From: Thermaerobacter sp. FW80
GTDB taxonomy: Bacteria; Bacillota; Sulfobacillia; Thermaerobacterales; Thermaerobacteraceae
Direction: 5' to 3'
NCBI RefSeq assembly: GCF_004634385.1
Contig: NZ_CP037895.1
Coordinates: 905,245-969,244, forward strand
DNA length: 64,000 nucleotides
Each line of letters starts with the position of its first letter. Within the stretch, counting starts at the first letter, position 1. A program made the translations under genes and the position numbers. This document shows, in pieces, positions 44,457-51,644 of this stretch. The notes beneath the pieces are model-generated. The model was not told the DNA's origin and did no database searches. It was given only the letters and a program-made list of their open reading frames with translations.

Positions 44457-45575
44457 ATGGGGAAGATCCGTGTGGCCATTGCGGGCGTCGGCAACTGCGC
44501 CAGCTCGCTGGTGCAGGGGATCTACTACTACGCCGATCCCGAGCGGCTTCGCCAGGGCACGGGCCTCATGCACCCGGAGATCGGCGGCTACAGGCCGGCG
44601 GATATCGAGATCGTCGCTGCCTTCGACGTCGACCGGAGGAAGGTGGGCAAGCCGCTCCGGGAGGCGCTCTTCGCCAAGCCCAACTGCACGCCGGTGTTCT
44701 GCCCGGACCTGCCGGACATCCCCGTCACCGTGCAGATGGGTCCGGTGCTGGACGGCGTCAGCGAGCACATGGCCGACTACCCGGAGGACCGGACCTTCGT
44801 CCTCGCCGACGAGCCGCCGGTGGACGTGGCCCGTGTGCTGCGGGAGACGCGGGCGGACATCCTGGTCAACTACCTGCCGGTGGGCTCGGAACAGGCGACC
44901 CGCTACTACGCCGAGGCGGCGCTGGAGGCCGGCGTGGCCTTCGTCAACGCGATCCCGGTGTTCATCGCCTCGTCGCCGCGGTGGGCGGAGCGGTTCCGCC
45001 GCAAGGGCCTGCCGGTGGTCGGTGACGACATCAAGAGCCAGGTGGGCGCCACCATCGTGCACCGGGTGCTGACCCGGCTGTTCGAGGACCGGGGCGTCCG
45101 GCTGCGCCGCACCTACCAGCTGAACTTCGGTGGCAACACCGACTTCCTCAACATGCTCAACCACAGCCGGCTCAAGAGCAAGAAGCAGTCCAAGACCCAG
45201 GCGGTCCAGTCCCAGCTGGGCGAGCCGCTGCCGGGCGAGGACCTTCACATCGGTCCCAGCGACTACGTGCCCTGGCTCAACGACAACAAGATCTGCATGA
45301 TCCGCATGGAGGGCGTCGGCTTCGGCGACCAGCCCATCGAGCTGGAGCTGCGCCTCTCGGTGCAGGACTCGCCCAACAGCGCCGGCGTGATGATCGACGC
45401 CATCCGTTGCACCAAGCTGGCGCTGGATCGCGGCCTGGCCGGTCCCATCGAGCCCGTCTCCGCCTACTTCATGAAGTCGCCGCCGGTGCAGTACACCGAT
45501 GACGAGGCGCGCCGCCTGGTGGAGGCCTTCATCCGGGGCGAGCCCGTGGCGGCGCGGACCCAGGCGGGCGACTGA
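44457..45575 (+). CDS. ino1: myo-Inositol-1-phosphate synthase
   Basis: The enzyme isomerises glucose-6-phosphate to L-myo-inositol-1-phosphate with NAD+. The 372-residue protein is of the short prokaryotic type (Mycobacterium/Archaeoglobus). It starts [19 protein letters not shown], the NAD-binding loop, and continues with [53 protein letters not shown] and [12 protein letters not shown], with the catalytic lysines in [14 protein letters not shown]. Start ATG 44457 has GGAGG about 9 bases upstream. The fused cytidylyltransferase/transferase gene follows after 3 bp, so the pair is an operon that uses the inositol-1-phosphate directly. Confidence 0.96.
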   Translation: MGKIRVAIAGVGNCASSLVQGIYYYADPERLRQGTGLMHPEIGGYRPADIEIVAAFDVDRRKVGKPLREALFAKPNCTPVFCPDLPDIPVTVQMGPVLDGVSEHMADYPEDRTFVLADEPPVDVARVLRETRADILVNYLPVGSEQATRYYAEAALEAGVAFVNAIPVFIASSPRWAERFRRKGLPVVGDDIKSQVGATIVHRVLTRLFEDRGVRLRRTYQLNFGGNTDFLNMLNHSRLKSKKQSKTQAVQSQLGEPLPGEDLHIGPSDYVPWLNDNKICMIRMEGVGFGDQPIELELRLSVQDSPNSAGVMIDAIRCTKLALDRGLAGPIEPVSAYFMKSPPVQYTDDEARRLVEAFIRGEPVAARTQAGD

Positions 45576-45578
45576 CCG

Positions 45579-46994
45579 GTGGACGCGGTGGTCCTGGCGG
45601 CCGGCGCCGGAACGCGGTTCCGGCGCACGGCCGCTTCCTGTCCCAAGCCGCTGCACCGGCTCTTCGGCATCAGCCTGGTGGAACGGGCCCTGCGCATCGC
45701 GCGCCAGGCCGGCTGCCGACGGGTGTGGGTAGTGACCGGCTGGCAGGCGGAGGAGGTCGAACGGGCGATCCGGGCGAGCGGTCGTCCGTGGGTCGAGGTG
45801 GTTCGCGCCGATCACTGGGCGTGGGGCAACGGCGCCTCGCTGCTCGCCGTACGGGGCCGGGTGGACGGCCCCTTCCTCCTGCTGATGGCCGACCACGTGA
45901 TGGACCCGCAGCTGGCCCGCCAGGCCGTGGCCGCCGCCGAGGCCCGGCGGGACGAACTGGCCGCAGGCGGCGCCCTGCTCTTGGTGGATCCCCGGCTCGA
46001 GCAGGTCTTCGACCTGCCGGAGGCCACCAAGGTGCGCACGAGCGCGGGCGGGACGCGGATCGAGGCCATCGGCAAGGACCTGGACGCCTTCGACGCCGTG
46101 GACACGGGCGTCTTCATCGGCTCGCCCGGTCTCCTGGACGAACTGGCCGCCCTGGCGGACGCCGCGGCCGCCCAGGCGGCCGCGGGCGAGGGGACCGGCG
46201 TCGAACCGGTGACCCTGACGGCGGGAGCTCGTCGCCTGGCGGAGAAGGGGCGGCTGGGCGCCGTGCGGGTGACCGACGGGTGGTGGGTCGACGTGGACGA
46301 TGCCGCCGCCCTGGACCATGCTCGGCAGCGGCTGCTGGCCCACGCCGCCGCCTCGGGGGGCGACGGCCCCATCGCCCGCTGGTTGAACCGTCGTCTCTCG
46401 CGGCGCCTGTCCGCGCTCCTCGCCCAGGCGGGGGTGGGACCCAACGGTGCCACGCTGATGGCCTTCGCGTCCGTCCTGGCGGGAGCTGCGGCCTTCGCCG
46501 CCGGCGCACCGGTCCTCGGCGGGATCCTCTGCCAACTGGGTTCCGTGCTGGACGGCTGCGACGGCGAGCTGGCCCGGCTTCGTCTGGAGGCCCAGCCGCG
46601 CGGCGCGTTCCTCGACACGGTCCTGGACCGCTATGCCGACGCCGTCGTCGTGGCGGGTCTGGCGGCCGGCGCGCTGGGGGCAGGCGCCGGCTGGCCGACG
46701 ACGGCGGCCGCGGCGCTGGCCGCCATGGCCGGGTTGCCGCTCTCGGCGCTGATGAAGGACCGGTTGCAACTCCTACGCGAGGCCACCGGGAGGCGGTTCG
46801 ACCCCCTGCGCGACGATCCGCCCTGGCTGCGCTGGGTGCCGGGAAACCGCGACGGGCGTTACTTCCTGGTCTTCCTGGCGGGGCTCGCCGGTGCCCCGCT
46901 GGCTGCCCTGGTCCTGCTGGCCACCGTCTCCCATGCCCTGGCGCTGGGCCGGTTGATCCACGCCTGGCGCCACCTCGGGGGCGAGGACCGCTGA
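45579..46994 (+). CDS. Fused inositol-1-P cytidylyltransferase / CDP-alcohol transferase (DIPP synthase)
   Basis: This 471-residue protein joins two enzymes. Residues 1-235 are a nucleotidyltransferase (VVLAAGAGTRFRRTAASCPK, then HHVMD-like LLMADHVMDPQLA near 105). Residues 260-471 are a CDP-alcohol phosphatidyltransferase with several membrane helices and the full motif DG(x2)AR(x8)G(x3)D(x3)D: D328, G329, A332, R333, G342, D346, D350. The same fusion in Archaeoglobus, Thermotoga-related and Rubrobacter species makes CDP-inositol and couples it to inositol-1-phosphate, giving phospho-di-myo-inositol-phosphate. The ino1 gene 3 bp upstream strongly supports that role. A specific phosphatase gene for the last step is not adjacent. 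GTG start 45579. Confidence 0.87.
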   Translation: MDAVVLAAGAGTRFRRTAASCPKPLHRLFGISLVERALRIARQAGCRRVWVVTGWQAEEVERAIRASGRPWVEVVRADHWAWGNGASLLAVRGRVDGPFLLLMADHVMDPQLARQAVAAAEARRDELAAGGALLLVDPRLEQVFDLPEATKVRTSAGGTRIEAIGKDLDAFDAVDTGVFIGSPGLLDELAALADAAAAQAAAGEGTGVEPVTLTAGARRLAEKGRLGAVRVTDGWWVDVDDAAALDHARQRLLAHAAASGGDGPIARWLNRRLSRRLSALLAQAGVGPNGATLMAFASVLAGAAAFAAGAPVLGGILCQLGSVLDGCDGELARLRLEAQPRGAFLDTVLDRYADAVVVAGLAAGALGAGAGWPTTAAAALAAMAGLPLSALMKDRLQLLREATGRRFDPLRDDPPWLRWVPGNRDGRYFLVFLAGLAGAPLAALVLLATVSHALALGRLIHAWRHLGGEDR

Positions 46995-47144
46995 AGGCGC
47001 CGTGAACCCGCCCGACGGCCCCATGGGTCCCCGGTGCGGTCACGTCGGCCCCTGCTGCGACATGGCTCCTGCGGGGGCCACGGCAGGCACGCGGTCGCAC
47101 GGCCGGTGTCCTGACGCCGGCGGGGGATGCCATCTGGGTGCATC

Positions 47145-47153
47145 TGGTATACT
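47145..47153 (+). promoter_or_regulatory. Extended -10 promoter of the SRAP gene
   Basis: TGGTATACT (TGn plus TATACT, 5/6), 60 bp before the start. No LexA box is recognisable. Confidence 0.5.
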
Positions 47154-47213
47154 CGGTGCTGGCGTCCGCGACGGAGCGGCCGACGACGATGACGGAGGCG
47201 GGAGCGCAGCCCG

Positions 47214-47900
47214 ATGTGCGGTCGGTTCACCCTGACCACGCCCGCCGTGGAACTGGAGCGTCGCTTTCTGGTCGACCTCCAGGGCCGGCACGTGCCGCGC
47301 TACAACGTGGCGCCCGGCCAAGAGGTGCTCGCCGTGGTGGCGGCCGGGGGAGCGCGGCGACCGGCGCGGCTGCGGTGGGGCCTGATCCCTCCGTGGAGCG
47401 ACGATCCGCGCCCGGGTCCCATCAACGCGCGGGCGGAGACGGCCGCCCGGCGCCCCATGTTCCGCCAGGCCATGCGCCGTCGGCGATGCCTGATCCCCGC
47501 CGACGGCTTCTACGAGTGGATGCGCCGCGGCAAGGCGCGCCTGCCCGTGCTCTTTCGGCTGCGGGACGGCAGCCCCTTCGCGCTGGCGGGGATCTACGAG
47601 CGCTGGGAGGGCTCCGACGGTCCGGTGTGGACCTGCTGCGTGCTGACCACGCGGCCCAACCCGCTGGTCGGTCAGGTCCACGACCGCATGCCGGTCATCC
47701 TGCGGCCGGAGTGGGAGGCGGCATGGCTGGACGCCGACATCCCGCCGGAGGAACTGGCGGCCGCGTGGGAGCCGTACCCGGCGTCGGCGATGGTCGCCTA
47801 CCCCGTCTCCCCGCGGGTGAACTCGCCGCGTCACGACGACCCCGGCTGCGTGATGCCCGTCGGGCCGCCGTTGCCGTCGCCGGGCGGCGAGGCCGACTGA
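47214..47900 (+). CDS. SOS response-associated peptidase (SRAP/YedK/HMCES)
   Basis: SRAP proteins form a thiazolidine crosslink with abasic sites in single-stranded DNA through cysteine 2. The 228-residue protein begins MCGRFTLTTP, which fixes the start (ATG 47214) because the methionine must be removed to expose Cys2. YNVAPGQEVLAV carries the conserved asparagine, LIPPWSDDP and INARAETAARRPMFR follow, GFYEWMRRG has the active-site glutamate near 105, and VHDRMPVIL the histidine near 160. All key residues are present. Its 3' end overlaps the convergent Xre gene by 70 bp. Confidence 0.95.
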   Translation: MCGRFTLTTPAVELERRFLVDLQGRHVPRYNVAPGQEVLAVVAAGGARRPARLRWGLIPPWSDDPRPGPINARAETAARRPMFRQAMRRRRCLIPADGFYEWMRRGKARLPVLFRLRDGSPFALAGIYERWEGSDGPVWTCCVLTTRPNPLVGQVHDRMPVILRPEWEAAWLDADIPPEELAAAWEPYPASAMVAYPVSPRVNSPRHDDPGCVMPVGPPLPSPGGEAD

Positions 47901-48484
47901 GGCCCCGTGGCGACGGGCCCGCCGCCCAGGTAGCGGCCCAGGGCATCGGCCACCACCTGTCGCACCCACTCGCGGGCCACGGGATCGTCGGGGTAGGGGG
48001 CTGGAAGCGGCGCCTGCAGACCCGATCTCAGGGGTGGGGGCAGCGACGGCGTGCTCCCGCGGCCAGGAGGCGGCGGCTGCGCCGCCGCGAAGGGGGACGA
48101 ACCGGCCACCCGCACCGCCACGGCACCGGTCAGCCAGGCCAGGTTCCAGGCGGCATCGAGCAGGTCCACCAGGTATTCGCGGGCGGTGTCGGTCAAGGGG
48201 ACGCCCTGGTAGTGCACGGTGCGGCCCGGGTCGCGGAGCAGCACCCGTAGATCCAGGGGGCCCGGCGCCCCGTCGTAGCCGGTCACCAGCCAATCCAGGC
48301 TGCGTCCCAGCAACCGCGCCAGGGTCGCGGCGACGGGCAGCGACGGGTACTTGACACCCCGTTCCACGTCGCTGAGATGGGACGGCGAGATGTGGGCCCG
48401 CCGCGCCAGCTCCTTGATCGAGAGGCCGGCCGATTGGCGGGCGAGCCGGATGCGGTTGCCGACGGCTGCGGGATCGGACTGCAT
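47831..48484 (-). CDS. Xre/SinR-type helix-turn-helix regulator
   Basis: This 217-residue protein has an N-terminal HTH_3 domain (NRIRLARQSAGLSIKELARR, then AHISPSHLSDVERGVKYPSL) with the LxDVERG turn of SinR and SlrR-type regulators. A region with LRVLLRDPGRTVHYQGVPLT follows, resembling the linker of sporulation-related Xre proteins, then a helix DTAREYLVDLLDAAWNLAWL. The C-terminal 90 residues are Pro/Gly-rich. Start ATG 48484 lacks a clear ribosome binding site. In B. subtilis comparable proteins control biofilm or sporulation genes; the target here is unknown. Confidence 0.85.
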   Translation of the reverse strand: MQSDPAAVGNRIRLARQSAGLSIKELARRAHISPSHLSDVERGVKYPSLPVAATLARLLGRSLDWLVTGYDGAPGPLDLRVLLRDPGRTVHYQGVPLTDTAREYLVDLLDAAWNLAWLTGAVAVRVAGSSPFAAAQPPPPGRGSTPSLPPPLRSGLQAPLPAPYPDDPVAREWVRQVVADALGRYLGGGPVATGPQSASPPGDGNGGPTGITQPGSS

Positions 48485-48826
48485 GGCGTGAAGAACATTA
48501 GCACCGCCGGAAGCGGCGATAAAGCCGGGCGGGTTCGCCCTGGGCGACGTCCCCACAGGATGCGACGCCGAGGCGGCCAGCGGTTCGGCCGCCGCGCCGC
48601 ACGCCGCGGCCGCGGGGGAAGGCGAGGGGCCTTGGCCCCTTCGGGGCCGACCGGGACGGACGCCGGTCCGCCCCGGGCGGAGGGGACGACGGAACGGCGG
48701 GGTCTCGGATACGCCGTCGGCGTATTTCCTTCGCTTAGAAGGCGTGGTAGGATTCACTAAAGGCGACGCAAGTTCGCCGCGAGCGGGCCCGCGGGGGGCC
48801 CGAGAGGCCAAAGGGCGGGCGATCCG
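48485..48826. other. Divergent intergenic region
   Basis: No gene is supported. TGGTAGGAT (48745-48753) is a candidate extended -10 for the rightward gene, with weak -35 TTTCCT at 48725. An A+T-rich stretch (48721-48762) stands out from the surrounding sequence. Confidence 0.45.
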
Positions 48827-49309
48827 GTGGTGGGTGACGGGATCTCGGCAGCGATGCGGGACCTGGCAGAATTTGGCTGGGTCGACGTGCCGGGCCGGCG
48901 CCTCGCAGAGACCATCGCGGCCGAGGCGCGCAGGCTGGGGGTCGATGCCCGCATCCTCCCGCTGTCCAACGGTTGGTATCGCGTGGAGACCTATGGCAAG
49001 GCAGGCGCCGAGCGCGCCTGGGTCGCCGTGCGGGCGGTGGTCCGGCGGCCGGGCACCCTGAGGGCTCGGCGGCGGGATGCGGTCGTCTCCGGCGACGGGC
49101 GGCGAGGCCGCGCTCGGGACGGGGACGGCGACGAGGTGGAGGAGCACCTGGTGATCGTCGACACGGGCCGGGTGGTCCACCTGTTCTCCTTCCCGCCGGA
49201 GTGCCTGGACGGCGCCCGCGCCTTCGCGCGGACGGTGGAGGAGGAGGGCATCGCCGATCCCCAGGGACTCGAGTCGTTGGCCGGGCGGATGGGCGGGCGG
49301 CGGCGCTAG
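48827..49309 (+). CDS. Protein of unknown function
   Basis: This 160-residue soluble protein is not recognised. It has LAETIAAEARRLGVDARILPLSNGW near residue 28, YRVETYGKAGAERAWVAVRAV, a Gly/Asp/Arg-rich loop of 25 residues, and EEHLVIVDTGRVVHLFSFPPECLDGARAFARTVEEEG in the second half, which suggests an alpha-beta domain split by a loop. No membrane helix or metal motif is seen. Two adjacent GTG codons (48827, 48830) can serve as starts, with weak upstream signals; ATG 48854 is an alternative. Codon bias supports coding. An exonuclease-like gene follows after 162 bp. Confidence 0.55.
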   Translation: MVGDGISAAMRDLAEFGWVDVPGRRLAETIAAEARRLGVDARILPLSNGWYRVETYGKAGAERAWVAVRAVVRRPGTLRARRRDAVVSGDGRRGRARDGDGDEVEEHLVIVDTGRVVHLFSFPPECLDGARAFARTVEEEGIADPQGLESLAGRMGGRRR

Positions 49310-49471
49310 GAGGAAGGCCTGTTCGTCCCGCGAATGGTCTCCTGGTGCCCTGCCGGGAGATTTGCCTCCGCGGTCGCTGGCCGGCGCCGCAGCTTGGCCG
49401 TGCCGGCGACGGCGGCCCGGGTCCGCGGCCCCGCGGAGGCCACGGCGGCCAGGGCACCGGGAGGAGGCATC

Positions 49472-50224
49472 ATGGCGCAACCTTCGCCGCTGGCCGTCGA
49501 CATCGAGACCGTGGGCATCGAGTGGGACGAGCTGCACCCCGAGGTGCAGGACTACCTGCTGCGACGCGCCCGGGATGACGACGAGCGGCAGCGGGTCAAG
49601 GACCAGCTGGCCCTCCACCCGGGGACGGGACGGGTGGTCGCCATCGCCCTGTGGCGCCCCTACGAGGACCGGGGCGGCGTGCTGGTGGCGGATCCCTCGG
49701 TCCGGGAGCCCCGGTGGACACCCTTCGCCGGCGTCGACGGCGACGCGCAGATCTTCCGGGGTAGCGAGCGGGAGATCCTGGCCGAGTTCTGGCGGTACGT
49801 GAGCCAGCACGCCGGGACCCTCGTCACCTTCAACGGGCGCTCCTTCGACGGCCCGTTCCTGATGATCCGGTCGGCGATCCTGGGCGTGACCCCCACCCGC
49901 AACCTGGTTCCCTACAGGTACAGCTTCCAGGACCACTGCGACCTGGCCGAGGTCCTCTCGTTCTACGGTGTGCGGCAGCGCAACTCCTTCCTATTTTGGT
50001 GCCACCAGTTCGGCATCGCCTCGCCCAAGCAGGCGATGGACGGCTCGGCGGTGGGCGCAGCCTACCGAGAGGGCCGGATCGACGACATCGCCCGCTACTG
50101 CCTGGCCGATGCGCGGGCGACGGCGGAGCTCTACCGGCGGCTGGAGCCGATGATCGCCGTGATGGACGGCCGCGCGGCCGCGGGCGGCGAACCCGGCCAT
50201 CCGGGACCGTCGGCGTCCCCATGA
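49472..50224 (+). CDS. Ribonuclease H-like protein related to PolB 3'-5' exonuclease domain
   Basis: This 250-residue protein has the DEDDy-type exonuclease motifs: LAVDIETVGIEWDEL (D and E of motif I), LVTFNGRSFDGPFLMIRSA near 115-133 (motif II aspartate) and YCLADARATAELYRRL near 210 (motif III, Y-x3-D). A loop with VPYRYSFQDHCDLAEVLSFYG sits between II and III. It belongs to the PolB-exonuclease-like predicted 3'-5' exonuclease group (PF10108 type) found without a polymerase domain. Start ATG 49472 has GGAGGAGG upstream. It is followed by the TrmI gene after 21 bp; a link to DNA repair or RNA trimming is speculation. Confidence 0.8.
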   Translation: MAQPSPLAVDIETVGIEWDELHPEVQDYLLRRARDDDERQRVKDQLALHPGTGRVVAIALWRPYEDRGGVLVADPSVREPRWTPFAGVDGDAQIFRGSEREILAEFWRYVSQHAGTLVTFNGRSFDGPFLMIRSAILGVTPTRNLVPYRYSFQDHCDLAEVLSFYGVRQRNSFLFWCHQFGIASPKQAMDGSAVGAAYREGRIDDIARYCLADARATAELYRRLEPMIAVMDGRAAAGGEPGHPGPSASP

Positions 50225-50245
50225 GTGCGGGGTGAGACGGAGACG

Positions 50246-51289
50246 GTGGAACGCAACGAAGGGACCCAACCAGGGCTGGTTCGTCCGTCCGATGGCAGCG
50301 GGGACGTCCCGCCGTCCCTGGGGACGGAGCGGGGCCCGCTGGCCATGGGCGATCTGGTGGTCTTCGTGGACCACAAGCAGCGGCGGCGCCTCCAGCGGCT
50401 GGGACCCGGTCGGGTCTTCCAGGCGCCGGGGGGCGGTGTCGTGCGCCACGAAGCGGTGGTGGGGATGCCGGAGGGCGGCGCCGTCACCACCAGCACCGGT
50501 GGCGTCCTGCGGGTGCTGCGGCCGACCCTCGAGGACTACATCCTGCTGATGCCGCGGCGGACCCAGGTGATCTATCCCAAGGACCTGGGGCAAATCGTGG
50601 TGCGGTCGAACCTGGGGCCGGGCGACCGGGTGCTCGAGGCCGGCGTGGGTTCGGGGGCGACGACGCTGGCGCTGCTGCGGGCCGTCGGCCCGTCCGGCCG
50701 GGTCATCTCCTACGAGCGCCGGCCGGAGTTCGCCCGCCTGGCCCGGGAGAACGTGGAGCGGTTCTTCGGCGGTCGCCCGGCCTGGTGGCGCCTGGAGATC
50801 CGCGACGTGTATGCCGGGATCGAGGAACGGGACCTGGACGCGGTGGTGCTCGACGTGCCGGAACCCGTCCACTGCGTGGAGGCCGCCGCCCGGGCGTTGC
50901 GGCCGGGCGGCGTGTTGCTGTGTTGGCTGCCGACCACCAACCAGGTCCAGCAGCTGGTGACCTCGCTCCGCCGCCACCCCGCCTGGGACCTGATCGAGAC
51001 CATCGAGCTGCTGTTGCGTCCCTGGCACGTCACCGCCGCCAGCGTGCGCCCGGAGCACCGCATGGTGGCCCACACCGGCTTCCTGATCACGGCGCGGCGG
51101 GTGGTGCCCGGGGACCGGGGGGAAGGGGCCGCCGACCGTGGGCGCAACGCCCAGCCGGGGAGCGGGTCTCCCGCGAGCGCACCTGGCCGCGGGACGCCCG
51201 CGTCCGGCGACCCCTCGGCGGACGCGGGGGAGGCCTCCCCCGTGCCCCCTGGGGACGAACCCAGCGATCCCCAGGGCGGCTCCCCTTGA
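50246..51289 (+). CDS. trmI: tRNA (adenine58-N1)-methyltransferase TrmI-like
   Basis: This 347-residue SAM enzyme resembles TrmI, which methylates A58 in the T-loop of tRNA, important for tRNA stability in thermophiles. After an acidic N-terminal extension the core shows LVVFVDHKQRRRLQRLGPGR, LLMPRRTQVIYPKDLGQIV, the SAM loop VLEAGVGSGATTLALLRAVG near 140, VISYERRPEFARLARENVE, and DAVVLDVPEPVHCVEAAARA. The C-terminal 60 residues are low complexity. GTG 50246 is chosen; GTG 50225 overlaps the previous stop region and ATG 50345 would give a shorter core. Copies of GGACGAACC lie in the N- and C-terminal coding parts. Confidence 0.88.
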   Translation: MERNEGTQPGLVRPSDGSGDVPPSLGTERGPLAMGDLVVFVDHKQRRRLQRLGPGRVFQAPGGGVVRHEAVVGMPEGGAVTTSTGGVLRVLRPTLEDYILLMPRRTQVIYPKDLGQIVVRSNLGPGDRVLEAGVGSGATTLALLRAVGPSGRVISYERRPEFARLARENVERFFGGRPAWWRLEIRDVYAGIEERDLDAVVLDVPEPVHCVEAAARALRPGGVLLCWLPTTNQVQQLVTSLRRHPAWDLIETIELLLRPWHVTAASVRPEHRMVAHTGFLITARRVVPGDRGEGAADRGRNAQPGSGSPASAPGRGTPASGDPSADAGEASPVPPGDEPSDPQGGSP

Positions 51290-51298
51290 GGGGGAGCC
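51278..51298 (+). terminator. Hairpin at the end of trmI
   Basis: GGCTCCCC (51278-51285) pairs with GGGGAGCC (51291-51298); the trmI stop lies in the loop. No T-run. The following 180 bp show no gene. Confidence 0.4.
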
Positions 51299-51450
51299 CG
51301 GCACCGCCCGTCGACCCGCCCCCGGCCGTCCTGGCCTCGGGCGGACGGATGGGGGCATCGCGGCGTCCGCCGGCCCTCGCCCCGCAGCCGCGCCGCGGCA
51401 GGCCGCGGGGCGGGGGCCGTGTCGCCTCGACCCGGGCGCTGTGGCAAGCC

Positions 51451-51518
51451 TTGTCGCAATTTTTCCTCCCGCCGCCCCCTCATTGTGACAAAGCTCCCAC
51501 CCGCACCCCCTGTACAAT
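51451..51518 (+). promoter_or_regulatory. Spo0A-type sigma-A promoter of spoIIE
   Basis: GTGACA (51485-51490, 5/6 to TTGACA) and TACAAT (51513-51518, 5/6) are separated by 22 bp, too long for ordinary sigma-A promoters but typical of Spo0A~P-activated spoIIE/spoIIG promoters. TGTCGCA (51452-51458) matches the 0A box TGTCGAA at 6/7, and TGTCACA on the minus strand overlaps the -35 (5/7). Confidence 0.65.
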
Positions 51519-51644
51519 CGGGCCACGGCTTGTCCCCCGCGGGACGGGCCCTGGGACTGGAAGCACCGGCCGGCGTCCACCAGGCGCCCGACGTCCACCG
51601 GGCCCCGGGAGGCGCGCCGCCGGTGGGAGCGGGGTGACCGGGTG

